NCBI GenBank assembly: GCA_029059935.1
Contig: JAIDUZ010000054.1
Coordinates: forward strand, 1-63,108
Direction of reading: 5' to 3'
Source of the DNA: Alistipes sp.
Lineage (GTDB): Bacteria; Bacteroidota; Bacteroidia; Bacteroidales; Rikenellaceae
Length of the DNA: 63,108 bases
The position numbers and the translations under genes were made by a program. The notes beneath the pieces are model-generated. The model made no database searches. It was not told the origin of the DNA and saw nothing but the letters and a program-made list of their open reading frames with translations. How positions within the stretch are numbered: the stretch's first letter is position 1; each line of letters opens with the position of its first letter. This document shows, piece after piece, positions 36,227-43,591 of the stretch.

Positions 36227-37708
36227 ATGGAAAAAATGTTGTTCCGAACACTCCTTTCCGCCACCTCGGCGTTGTTTTTTGCCGCCTGCTCTCCGGGCCC
36301 GGGCAAGGCGCCCGATGTTCCGACGGTCGACGGCGCGCTCGTGTTTTCGGAGCGCGTCCTCGACGACGCCTACATCGGCAACGGCGTGCAATGGGACCCC
36401 TACGAAGTACACGACGGCGACGCTCTGTCGGCCTCGGACAAACGACGGCTGATAACGCGTCTCGAATGGATGTCGCCGCGCTTCATCCGGGTGATGAGCG
36501 GCATACGCTCGCACATGACCGACGGCCGCTTCGACCCGTCGCGCAACATGGACGACCTGCATCTGATTCTGGGCTATTGCAACACGCACGGCGTGACGGT
36601 GATGCTCGGCGACTGGGGCGGCGGCCTGGTCGACCGGGAGCGGCAGTCCGTGGACGAGGGCCTGATCGACTGCTGCGGCGAGATGGTGCGTTATCTGGTC
36701 GAGGAGTGCGGCTACGACTGCATACGCCATTATAATATGGTCAACGAGCCCAACGGCTGGTGGTCGTCGACCGACGGCGACTATGCGCTGTGGCTGCGGG
36801 CCGCAAAGGCGATGGATGCCGCGCTCCGCCGCCACGGCATGGGCGGCCGCGTACGCCTGGTGGCGCCCGACGCGGCGGTGTGGACGACGGCCGAAACCGG
36901 CTGGGTGAGCGACAGCCGCAGGGACTTGGGCGAAGCGGTCGGCCTCTACGACATCCACACCTATCCTTCCAAGGTGCAGATCAATACGGGTGAATACAGT
37001 GCTATGATTGCGGCTTATCGGGCGGCGGCGCCCGCTTCGGCCAAGATGATTCTCGGCGAACTGGGCATCAAGTATGTCGATCCGCGCGATGCGGAGCTCG
37101 ATGCCGAGAACAAGCGTCGCATTGCGGCCGATCCCCATGCTTCGATCGAGGATTCGCAGATGCTGGTTTTCGACACGATGTACGGCATCGACGTGGCGGA
37201 TGCCGTCATGCAGACGGCCGCCGCGGGCTATTCGGGATGCGTGGTCTGGATGCTCGACGATGCGATGCACACCAAGGAGCCCGGCCGGCTGAAGATATGG
37301 GGGTTCTGGAACATCCTCGGCGAAGAGCGTTACGGCGCGGAGAAGGAGCGTATCCGGCCGTGGTACTACGCCATGTCGCTCTTGTGCCGCTATTTCCCGC
37401 AGGGGTGCCGGATTGTCGGTTCGGAGGTCGAAGGGGTCGACGGCGTACGCTCGATGGTGGGGCGTACGGACGAGGGGGCGACGCTCGCCGTGGTCAACAC
37501 GCATGCCGACCGGGCCGTGGAGCTGACGCTTCGCGGGCTTCCCGCCCGGCTGACCGGTCTGTCGCTCTATGTCTACGGCGACGCACTGAAGCTCGACGGC
37601 GAGCGACTGCTGCCCACGGAGCGGGGCGTCTCGCTTGAGGAGGGTGCCCGCATCCGGCTCGAACCCGAAACGATGCTGGTCTACACCTCGATGCCCGAGC
37701 CGCGGTAG
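36227..37708 (+). CDS. Clan GH-A glycoside hydrolase lipoprotein, family not assigned
   Basis: This 493-residue lipoprotein (FFAAC, Cys21) looks like a retaining TIM-barrel hydrolase. Likely catalytic residues are E174 in YNMVNEPNGWW and E278 in MILGELGIK, about 100 residues apart as in clan GH-A. The C-terminal about 90 residues form a beta-sandwich (GATLAVVNTHADRAVELTL). It resembles GH5 or GH39 in general plan, but I cannot place it in a family by eye. It is transcribed away from minus unit 2 as a single gene, and its promoter carries the locus-wide 15-bp motif, so it probably belongs to the same regulon and acts on mannan or an associated side chain. Confidence 0.7.
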   Translation: MEKMLFRTLLSATSALFFAACSPGPGKAPDVPTVDGALVFSERVLDDAYIGNGVQWDPYEVHDGDALSASDKRRLITRLEWMSPRFIRVMSGIRSHMTDGRFDPSRNMDDLHLILGYCNTHGVTVMLGDWGGGLVDRERQSVDEGLIDCCGEMVRYLVEECGYDCIRHYNMVNEPNGWWSSTDGDYALWLRAAKAMDAALRRHGMGGRVRLVAPDAAVWTTAETGWVSDSRRDLGEAVGLYDIHTYPSKVQINTGEYSAMIAAYRAAAPASAKMILGELGIKYVDPRDAELDAENKRRIAADPHASIEDSQMLVFDTMYGIDVADAVMQTAAAGYSGCVVWMLDDAMHTKEPGRLKIWGFWNILGEERYGAEKERIRPWYYAMSLLCRYFPQGCRIVGSEVEGVDGVRSMVGRTDEGATLAVVNTHADRAVELTLRGLPARLTGLSLYVYGDALKLDGERLLPTERGVSLEEGARIRLEPETMLVYTSMPEPR

Positions 37709-37735
37709 GCGTTGTCGTTGCTGCAATGTTGCGAA

Positions 37736-37768
37736 AAATCCGCCTGCAAATTGTTTGCAGGCGGATTT
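37736..37768 (+). terminator. Terminator after the GH-A lipoprotein gene
   Basis: AAATCCGCCTGCAAA at 37736-37750 and TTTGCAGGCGGATTT at 37754-37768 form a perfect 15-bp stem with a 3-nt loop. It could work in both directions. Confidence 0.85.
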
Positions 37769-37887
37769 CATCTTTCATCGAGACCTTGACGCGTTCCGTT
37801 GCAGAACAAGAAATCGCTTATCTCTTCTGTTCGCCGCAGGGGCGCTGTCGAAACTGCGAAAATCACTGCGCGAGGTATCGGCCCGAA

Positions 37888-37925
37888 ATAAAAAAAACCG
37901 CTTTCAAGCGGCCTTGAAGCGGTTT
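37888..37925 (-). terminator. Terminator of the tRNA-Thr gene
   Basis: AAACCGCTTTCAAG at 37895-37908 and CTTGAAGCGGTTT at 37913-37925 pair with one unpaired base, and on the minus strand the stem runs into a T tract. Confidence 0.75.
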
Positions 37926-37958
37926 CTTGTTCGGTGCGGGTACCCCCCCCCGTTTTCG

Positions 37959-38030
37959 AGCCGAAACCGAGATTTGAACTCGGGACCCCTTCATTACGAG
38001 TGAAGTGCTCTACCGCTGAGCTATTTCGGC
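37959..38030 (-). tRNA. tRNA-Thr (anticodon CGT)
   Basis: The minus strand folds into a cloverleaf of 72 nt. The acceptor stem pairs GCCGAAA at the 5' end with TTTCGGC at the 3' end. The D arm AGCTCAGCGGTAGAGC and the T arm with GTTCAAATC are canonical. The anticodon stem is CTTCA/TGAAG with loop CTCGTAA, giving anticodon CGT. CCA is not encoded. A nine-C run lies just downstream at 37943-37951. Confidence 0.95.
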
Positions 38031-38202
38031 TTGGGAAGACACGGCGGTCTTCGTTGGGACTGCAAATATCCGAAAAAAAATTTTTTCTCGCAATAATTTT
38101 GAAAAAAATATCGCTTTTGTTGCTATATTCGCACCCGAACAACTCCCGAACGATGTTTGCAGCGGCTTCCGGCCGCGAAGAAACCCGCAAGAAACAGGCA
38201 CC

Positions 38203-38895
38203 ATGCTGAAAGCCCATCTCCATCCCACGCCCGACCAGACTTTCGAAGTGATCGGCGACGGCGAATACGACTTTTCCGACATCCTGGCCCGCAGCCGCCG
38301 ATTGCAGGAGGCGGGCGATGTCCGGCAGGCCTGCGAGTTCCGCTATCAGGCTTTCCGGCGGTTGGCCGAACTGATTCCCGACGACGAAGAGGTCAATTTG
38401 GAGTGGAACCACCGCAATTCGCGTGCGGCGCTCGAACTGATCTATGCCTCGGCCGTCGACCATTTTCTGATCGACGATTTCGAAATGTCGGCCGCCCTGC
38501 TGGAGATGTTGCTCGACCTCGACCCCGAGGACCATCTGGAGGGGAGCGAACTGCTGGCGTTCGACTATCTGGCGATGGACGAAACGGAGCTTTTCGACGA
38601 GGTAATCAACGACATCTCGGACAAGAGCGCCAGCCGCGGGCTGTTGTTGCTGTGGTCGGCCCTCAAGCGCGACGGGAAGCTCCCGGAGGGCGAACTGAAA
38701 CATTTCCGCACCCATTTCGCCTCTTGTTTCGCCGAGTTCACCGCTTCGGACCATCCGGCCGACGAGGCTTTCCTGCGCGACATCGGGAGCGAGCGTCCCA
38801 CGCCGGCGGCTCAGGCCCGCGAATTGTGGCTGCGGACCGAGAATCTGTGGGTCCGTTGGCCGGAGTTCATCGAGGCGCTCCGCCGGCAGAACTGA
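38203..38895 (+). CDS. Conserved hypothetical protein with TPR-like helices
   Basis: This 230-residue soluble protein has no signal peptide or membrane segment. It is acidic and appears fully alpha-helical, with paired helices (ILARSRRLQEAGDVRQACEF, then FRRLAELIPDDEEVNLEWNH) that suggest tetratricopeptide-like repeats and a protein-binding role. I do not recognise a family. A promoter-like TTTG at 38098-38101 and TATATTCG at 38124-38131 (22-nt spacing, one mismatch) could drive it. It stands alone between the tRNA gene and a repeat composite. Confidence 0.75.
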   Translation: MLKAHLHPTPDQTFEVIGDGEYDFSDILARSRRLQEAGDVRQACEFRYQAFRRLAELIPDDEEVNLEWNHRNSRAALELIYASAVDHFLIDDFEMSAALLEMLLDLDPEDHLEGSELLAFDYLAMDETELFDEVINDISDKSASRGLLLLWSALKRDGKLPEGELKHFRTHFASCFAEFTASDHPADEAFLRDIGSERPTPAAQARELWLRTENLWVRWPEFIEALRRQN

Positions 38896-38930
38896 TTTTC
38901 TCTTTTCTTTCCGAAAAAAGCGGCTTCCTT

Positions 38931-39165
38931 GCAGATGCTTGGACGCAGCGCACGGCAAAACCGTAGGACCGGTTGTTCGATCTGAACGTATTCACCCAGC
39001 TGTCGGATTTGAATGCCAGATAGGTGGCGTTCGGACTGCCGGCAGCAGTGGATGAGGAAGACCAGACATCGCCCTCGGAGCCGACGTACGCCAAGGCTCC
39101 CGACGCGGCGTTGCGGTAGCCCGTAGCAGGGGCTGGAAGCAATCGCTGGATTGAATGCCGCAGAG
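38931..39165 (-). repeat. Variable lectin-like cassette, copy A
   Basis: On the minus strand this encodes a fragment running from ATGYRN through SGALAYVG, GDVWSSSS and RSYGFAVRCVQ, the pattern of the C-terminus of Fib_succ_major-type, C-type-lectin-like domains. A frame of about 105 codons (38867-39184) covers it but has no recognisable start or signal, so it looks like a domain fragment. The first 25 nt (from 38931, beginning GCAGATGCTTGGACGCAGCG) are identical in copy C and differ by one missing T in copy B. The right edge TGCCGCAGAG (39156-39165) is half of the hairpin site. Confidence 0.7.
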
Positions 39166-39167
39166 AG

Positions 39168-39884
39168 GGAACAAAACAATGCACAATTCAAAATTAATCT
39201 TTTTCTGCACGACGGTTCGAAGAGCTATGCGGGCCGCAGGCTTGATTTGTCATTCTGAACGCAGTGAAGAATCTGTGTTTCGCACAAACCTCGCAAAGAG
39301 AAGAAAGACAAATGTAGCGCAGTAAAGAATCTGTATTAAGTTCGTCATACAGATGTTTCACTTCGTTCAACATGACGCTTGTTGTGTGGTTACAAGAACC
39401 TGTTTCCTGCGTTCTCGCCCGGGCCGGCTGCGGGGGTCGCATCTCTGATGCGAGCCGGCCCCGGGCGCAAGGTCAAAGACCTTGATTATGCTTGGGACTT
39501 CTACCTGCGGCGAGCAAACATTACGAATCCCCGTTCCTAACGGGGCGGCCCCGGGCGCAAGGTCTGCAACCTTGGCATCTGCTCTTAGTGTCGGTTGCAG
39601 CCTGCGGGGCACGCTTGCGGGCCTCCGCTGCGGCCCGCACGATTCTTCGAATCGCTCTTACAGAAACGGATTAATTTTGAATTGTGAATTAATCCCCCTT
39701 ACGGGGTCTTGACTCTGGCTACGCCTTGGATGGGCTGCGCCTCGGTTATGCCTGAATTTGTTCTACATAACTCTCGGCTTGCACCATCATCGCTCATGCT
39801 CGGCAAAGCCTGCAAGCAGTCTCTGCCCTCGCCTAATCGCGAAGTTGTGAATTTTGAATTTTGAATTGTGCATTGTTTTGTTTC
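39168..39884. repeat. MITE-like insert with 28-bp terminal inverted repeats, copy A
   Basis: The ends at 39168-39195 and 39857-39884 are inverted copies matching in 27 of 28 positions. The interior has no credible gene. It holds a GC-rich repeat block at about 39411-39495, a CCCCGTT/AACGGGG hairpin at 39529-39545 and GCCCGCACGATTCTTCGAAT at about 39637-39656; these reappear inverted at 59140-59305. It lies exactly where copy B has an unbroken hairpin. Confidence 0.7.
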
Positions 39885-40010
39885 CGGCTCCGCAACAAAC
39901 TGGGATGCGCAACCGGCGAAAGCGTCGAAGTCCTCTTGCCGGCGGATTGCTGAATCTGCCTTGCCTCGCTGACAGAAGCCGTGGCCGCCGTCACTCCGGG
40001 CAGGAAGCAG
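39885..40010 (-). repeat. Conserved box of composite A
   Basis: This contains ACTGGGATG near 39900 and GCGGATTGCTGAATCT near 39942, the latter identical in all three composites. On the minus strand the second box reads QIQQSA. Confidence 0.65.
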
Positions 40011-40033
40011 CCTTATGGTTGGATCCAAAACGG

Positions 40034-40060
40034 AAAAGCACCCTCAGCAGGGTGCTTTTT
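40034..40060. terminator. Terminator of the M48 protease gene
   Basis: AAAAGCACCC and GGGTGCTTTT form a stem with a 6-nt loop, with A on the left and T on the right, so it can work on the minus strand for the protease gene and also in the other direction. Confidence 0.8.
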
Positions 40061-40081
40061 CCATTTCGGCAGCGGCATGGG

Positions 40082-40891
40082 TTATTCGGCGCACGCTTGT
40101 GCCGGTTCCTCGATGCCTTCGGCCGTGGCACGCTCCTCCATGCGCTTGATGCGTACGTCGAGGTCGGGGTGGGTCGAGAAGAGCTGGCTCAGCTTGCTGT
40201 TTTTCTGTACGCCGGCTTCCTCCTGCATCTGTTTCAGCCGGCGGAACGAGTAGGCCATGGCCCAGGGGTTCTTGCCGGCGTTCTTGAGGAATTCGTAGCC
40301 GTAGTCGTCGGCGCTGCGTTCCTGCTTCTGCGAGTAGGTGGCGTTGACCAGCGCTTCGCCCAGGTCGCCCAGCTGCGAATCGGTGAGCTGCGCCGCCTTG
40401 CCGCCGTTGGCTGCCACGCCGTCCTTGAGTGCCGAGGTCATGAGGGCCGTGCGGTAGGCTTTTTTCGAGTCGCGGTGGGCGATGTGACCCACTTCATGGC
40501 CGATGACGCCGAGCAGCTCCTCGTCCGACATGATGTCCATGAGCGACGAGAAAACGCGGATGCTGCCGTCGGGGCAGGCGAATGCGTTGACGTCGATGAC
40601 ATGGTAAACCTTGAAGTTCAGCGGAATGCCGTCGGCGTCGCACAGCCCTTCGGTCAGTCGGGCGAGCCGTTGGGCATAGGGAGTGTCGGCGTCGCACACA
40701 GGGTTGTTGGCATCCATCCAGTCGATGTATTCCTTGACATAGGAAGCCATCTGTTCGTCGGTGAGCGTGGCGGCCTGCGCCACCTTGGCGGCACCGCCGA
40801 CGGCCTTTTTCAGGTTGAACTGCGCCATGGCGGGCGCCGAAACGGTCAGACAGCAGAGGACGACCGCAATTTTCGCAAACATCTTGTTCAT
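40082..40891 (-). CDS. Periplasmic M48-family zinc metalloprotease
   Basis: This 269-residue protein has a signal peptide ending APAMAQ (residue 24). The zinc site is H132-E133-V-G-H136 with E191 (in QERSADDYG) as the third ligand, the M48 pattern seen in LoiP/YcaL/BepA-type proteases. Only the peptidase domain is present, without TPRs or transmembrane helices, so it resembles LoiP, which helps with outer-membrane protein quality. The longer frame from 41089 is a shadow of the membrane-protein gene; the start at 40891 opens the signal peptide. It may be co-transcribed with the DUF2339 gene 34 nt upstream. Confidence 0.9.
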   Translation of the reverse strand: MNKMFAKIAVVLCCLTVSAPAMAQFNLKKAVGGAAKVAQAATLTDEQMASYVKEYIDWMDANNPVCDADTPYAQRLARLTEGLCDADGIPLNFKVYHVIDVNAFACPDGSIRVFSSLMDIMSDEELLGVIGHEVGHIAHRDSKKAYRTALMTSALKDGVAANGGKAAQLTDSQLGDLGEALVNATYSQKQERSADDYGYEFLKNAGKNPWAMAYSFRRLKQMQEEAGVQKNSKLSQLFSTHPDLDVRIKRMEERATAEGIEEPAQACAE

Positions 40892-40925
40892 GGTAGGGGT
40901 TATTGATTCGGGGTGCGAATATACA

Positions 40926-43310
40926 TCATTTTTTCTCTTCGGGCAACGGTTCGTCGTCTTTGAAAAGCACCGGTCTGAGCCGTTGGTAGAGGAACGACAG
41001 CGACAGAAGGATGATTCCCAGGGCGATGAAGACCACGACGCGTCCCAGCGTGGGCCACTGCCACAGGTCGTGGACCAGCAGTTTGACAAGCACGACCGCG
41101 AAGCCGGCCAGGGCGAAGAGGCGCAGCGTCTTCAGCCGGCGGTACATGCCGAGTCCCGTTTGCAGGGCTGCGGCGGTCGTCAGTGCCAGCGAGAATCCCG
41201 TGCTGAAGCTGCGGTGGACGCCCAGCTGCGAGAGCAGATGGCAGAGTGCGGCGATCCACACGCATGCGGCCGCCATGTTGAGCCACACAAGGAAAGCGCG
41301 GCGGCGCCGTTCGTCGCTCACATGCCGGTAGAAGTCGAGCGCTATGCCGGCGAGCATAAGCGCTGTCGCGACGGTCGAAATCCACGACAGCATGACAGAC
41401 AGCGGCTGTGCGGAGTCGGGCGCGGAGAGGAGCAGAAAGGCGCAGACGGCAAGCGTGCCGCCCACGATGAATATCCATGAGTGGCCGGCGATCGGCAAGG
41501 GTCGGCGCAGGGCGCCCAGCAGGGCGGCCGCAACCGTTAAGGTGCACAGCAGCCACGCCTGGATCAGGAGGTCGCCCGTGAGATGACGGACGAATTCGGC
41601 CACGAAGGTGCCGTAGCAGAGCAGGCCGGCGGCAAGCATCAGACTTACGTTGCCGAACGGATGGCGCAGCAGACGGGCCCGGGCGAAAATCGCGCGTTTG
41701 CGGTCGGTGAACCAGGCGGCATAGGCGAATGCTGCGACGACGCAGAGCGCCGTGAGGAACCCGGAGCCGGCGAAGATTCCGGAGCTGTCGGCACGGAACC
41801 AGAGCGCGCCGGTCATGACGAGGGCGGCCGGGCAGAGAAGTGCGGCGGCGACTTCGTAGACCGGTTGTCGGGTGCGCGCATAGAACCACAGAAGCAGGAC
41901 GATTTCGGCGGCCCAGCAGAGCAGCGAATGTTGGGCCCCGAACTGGAGAGGCGCCGCGAGTGTGAGGAAGAGCACCGCAAGGCTCAGCAGCAGCCGTTCG
42001 AATCCGGGCGCTTCGCGCAGACGGCGGCGCACGGCGAGCAGCGTCCCGGCGTTGACCGCGGCGATGGCCAGGGGGACGATGCCGTCGAGACTGCGGTCCG
42101 GAGCCATGGCCCCGAGGAACAGAAGTCCGAAGCGGAGGAAGACGAAGTGGTTGAGCGCCGTTGTTGCGGCCAGTATCCGGTAGAACCGGCTGTTCTGCGC
42201 CCGCAGTACGGCGGCCGTCGCCGATGCGAAGAGCAGGTAGAAGAGGACGGCGAAGAGGAAGAGGTCGCGCGCCAGAACGGAGTCGGGTGCGGTGCCGTCG
42301 GCCGTCGGATCGGGGAACGCATGTCGCACGAAAAGATAGAGCACGAACCAGGTGGCGGCGAAGGTGACGACGGGCAGTTCCCACCATTTTTTGCGGAATG
42401 CCAGTGCCGACATGCCGCAGTCGAGGATGGCGAGGTAGAGGAACAGCATGATGTGGCTGCCCTGGCTGCCCGATGCGAGGAACGGAGCCGCGAAACCTCC
42501 GGTCAGCGCCACGAGGGCCAGTTCGCGGCGGTCGCAGCCGGCGGCGATGGCGGCGGTGAGCACGGTGACGAGTACCAGCAGACCGAACGCGACGGGCTGC
42601 GGGAAGAGCGCGTAATAATGGTAGGCGATGGCCGTCGTGACGTAGAAGACCGCGAAGGCTCCGCCGGCCAGTATCGAACCGAACGACCGGTAGCGGTTGC
42701 GCAGGCATGCGGCCAGGCCGAGGAGCACGAAGCCGCAGACGAAGCCCAGCACCGTGCGCATGGTTTCGTCGAGCCAGTCGTTGTTGATGGCATACTGGAT
42801 GAAGAATCCCACACCGAGAATCAGCACTCCGATGCCGATGGCGGCGAAAAGTTGGGTGCCGATGTATTTTTCGAGGTTCTTTCTCGGCCGTTTTCCGGTC
42901 GGGGCTGCTGGCGCCGGGGCGGTTGGCCGGGAGGACCGTACGGTCGCATCCGCCGGATGCGGCGGCACGGCAGGGCGGACTGCCGTTGCATTCGGTTGCG
43001 AGGTCGTCGGGGGCTCCGGAGTCGTTGCGGGGCCGGCCGGGTTCTCCCTCAGCACGGAGGATTCCGCGGCCGTCAGGTCGGCCGGCCGTTTTTCCGGAGC
43101 CGGGACCGCCGTTGCCGCCGTTGCCGCCGTTGCCCGCGGAGCCGGTGCGGGTTTGGGCCGGGCCGGTTCGGCGCCGGACTGCGGCGTGCCGGCGAAGCGT
43201 TCCTCCATCGACTGACGGAGCCGGAACACCTTTTCCCGCAGGTCGTTCAGCGCATAGTGCATCGACAGGCAGACGATCAGCAGGATGACGAGCAGAATGT
43301 ATTCGAACAT
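40926..43310 (-). CDS. DUF2339 polytopic membrane protein
   Basis: This 794-residue protein has one N-terminal membrane helix, a coiled-coil-like stretch (LREKVFRLRQSMEERF), a long low-complexity Ala/Pro/Thr region (about residues 40-145) and then some 20 or more hydrophobic segments. The entry to the membrane domain, LEKYIGTQLFAAIGIGVLIL followed by GVGFFIQYAINNDWL, is the hallmark of DUF2339. No function is established for the family. It has a short charged tail (FKDDEPLPEEKK). No truncation is seen. Confidence 0.88.
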   Translation of the reverse strand: MFEYILLVILLIVCLSMHYALNDLREKVFRLRQSMEERFAGTPQSGAEPARPKPAPAPRATAATAATAVPAPEKRPADLTAAESSVLRENPAGPATTPEPPTTSQPNATAVRPAVPPHPADATVRSSRPTAPAPAAPTGKRPRKNLEKYIGTQLFAAIGIGVLILGVGFFIQYAINNDWLDETMRTVLGFVCGFVLLGLAACLRNRYRSFGSILAGGAFAVFYVTTAIAYHYYALFPQPVAFGLLVLVTVLTAAIAAGCDRRELALVALTGGFAAPFLASGSQGSHIMLFLYLAILDCGMSALAFRKKWWELPVVTFAATWFVLYLFVRHAFPDPTADGTAPDSVLARDLFLFAVLFYLLFASATAAVLRAQNSRFYRILAATTALNHFVFLRFGLLFLGAMAPDRSLDGIVPLAIAAVNAGTLLAVRRRLREAPGFERLLLSLAVLFLTLAAPLQFGAQHSLLCWAAEIVLLLWFYARTRQPVYEVAAALLCPAALVMTGALWFRADSSGIFAGSGFLTALCVVAAFAYAAWFTDRKRAIFARARLLRHPFGNVSLMLAAGLLCYGTFVAEFVRHLTGDLLIQAWLLCTLTVAAALLGALRRPLPIAGHSWIFIVGGTLAVCAFLLLSAPDSAQPLSVMLSWISTVATALMLAGIALDFYRHVSDERRRRAFLVWLNMAAACVWIAALCHLLSQLGVHRSFSTGFSLALTTAAALQTGLGMYRRLKTLRLFALAGFAVVLVKLLVHDLWQWPTLGRVVVFIALGIILLSLSFLYQRLRPVLFKDDEPLPEEKK

Positions 43311-43533
43311 GGTTCTGAATGGGTTGAGGTCCGTTGCAAGATACGGATTATTTCGTCATGTTGTCCCTGTTCCGTCGGACAAATCGTTCCCGGCGCCGTT
43401 TTTGAGGGGGCTTTCCGGATGCGGCCGGCTTCTTCGGCACTGCGGCCGGCCGAAGCATCGGTCCGCCGGGAACGGTCCTGTTCCCGCCTCGGCGCCGGGC
43501 CTATATTAAATTAACGTTAACAATCGGCCCCGG

Positions 43534-43565
43534 TTTCGGCCGAACGGAATTTTGGCGTAACTTTG
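43534..43565 (+). promoter_or_regulatory. Promoter of the Pit transporter gene
   Basis: TTTC at 43534-43537 (one mismatch) and TAACTTTG at 43558-43565 are spaced by 20 nt. Confidence 0.5.
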
Positions 43566-43591
43566 TTGGCACGTAGCACCAAACCTGCAAC

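Noticed and set aside
4392..37708. Alpha-galactosidase (GH36 or GH27) in the mannan locus
   Set aside because: None of the coding regions shows the motifs of these families; galactose side chains would need an enzyme from elsewhere.
37943..37951. Nine-C run beside the tRNA as a functional switch
   Set aside because: It is downstream of the tRNA gene and outside any coding region; no role is apparent.
38867..39184. Cassette A as a real small gene
   Set aside because: It has no signal, no promoter, no conserved start, and sits in repeat DNA. It is recorded as a repeat cassette.
38896..40033. CRISPR array
   Set aside because: Repeats here are inverted, of mixed length and not evenly spaced, and no cas genes are present.
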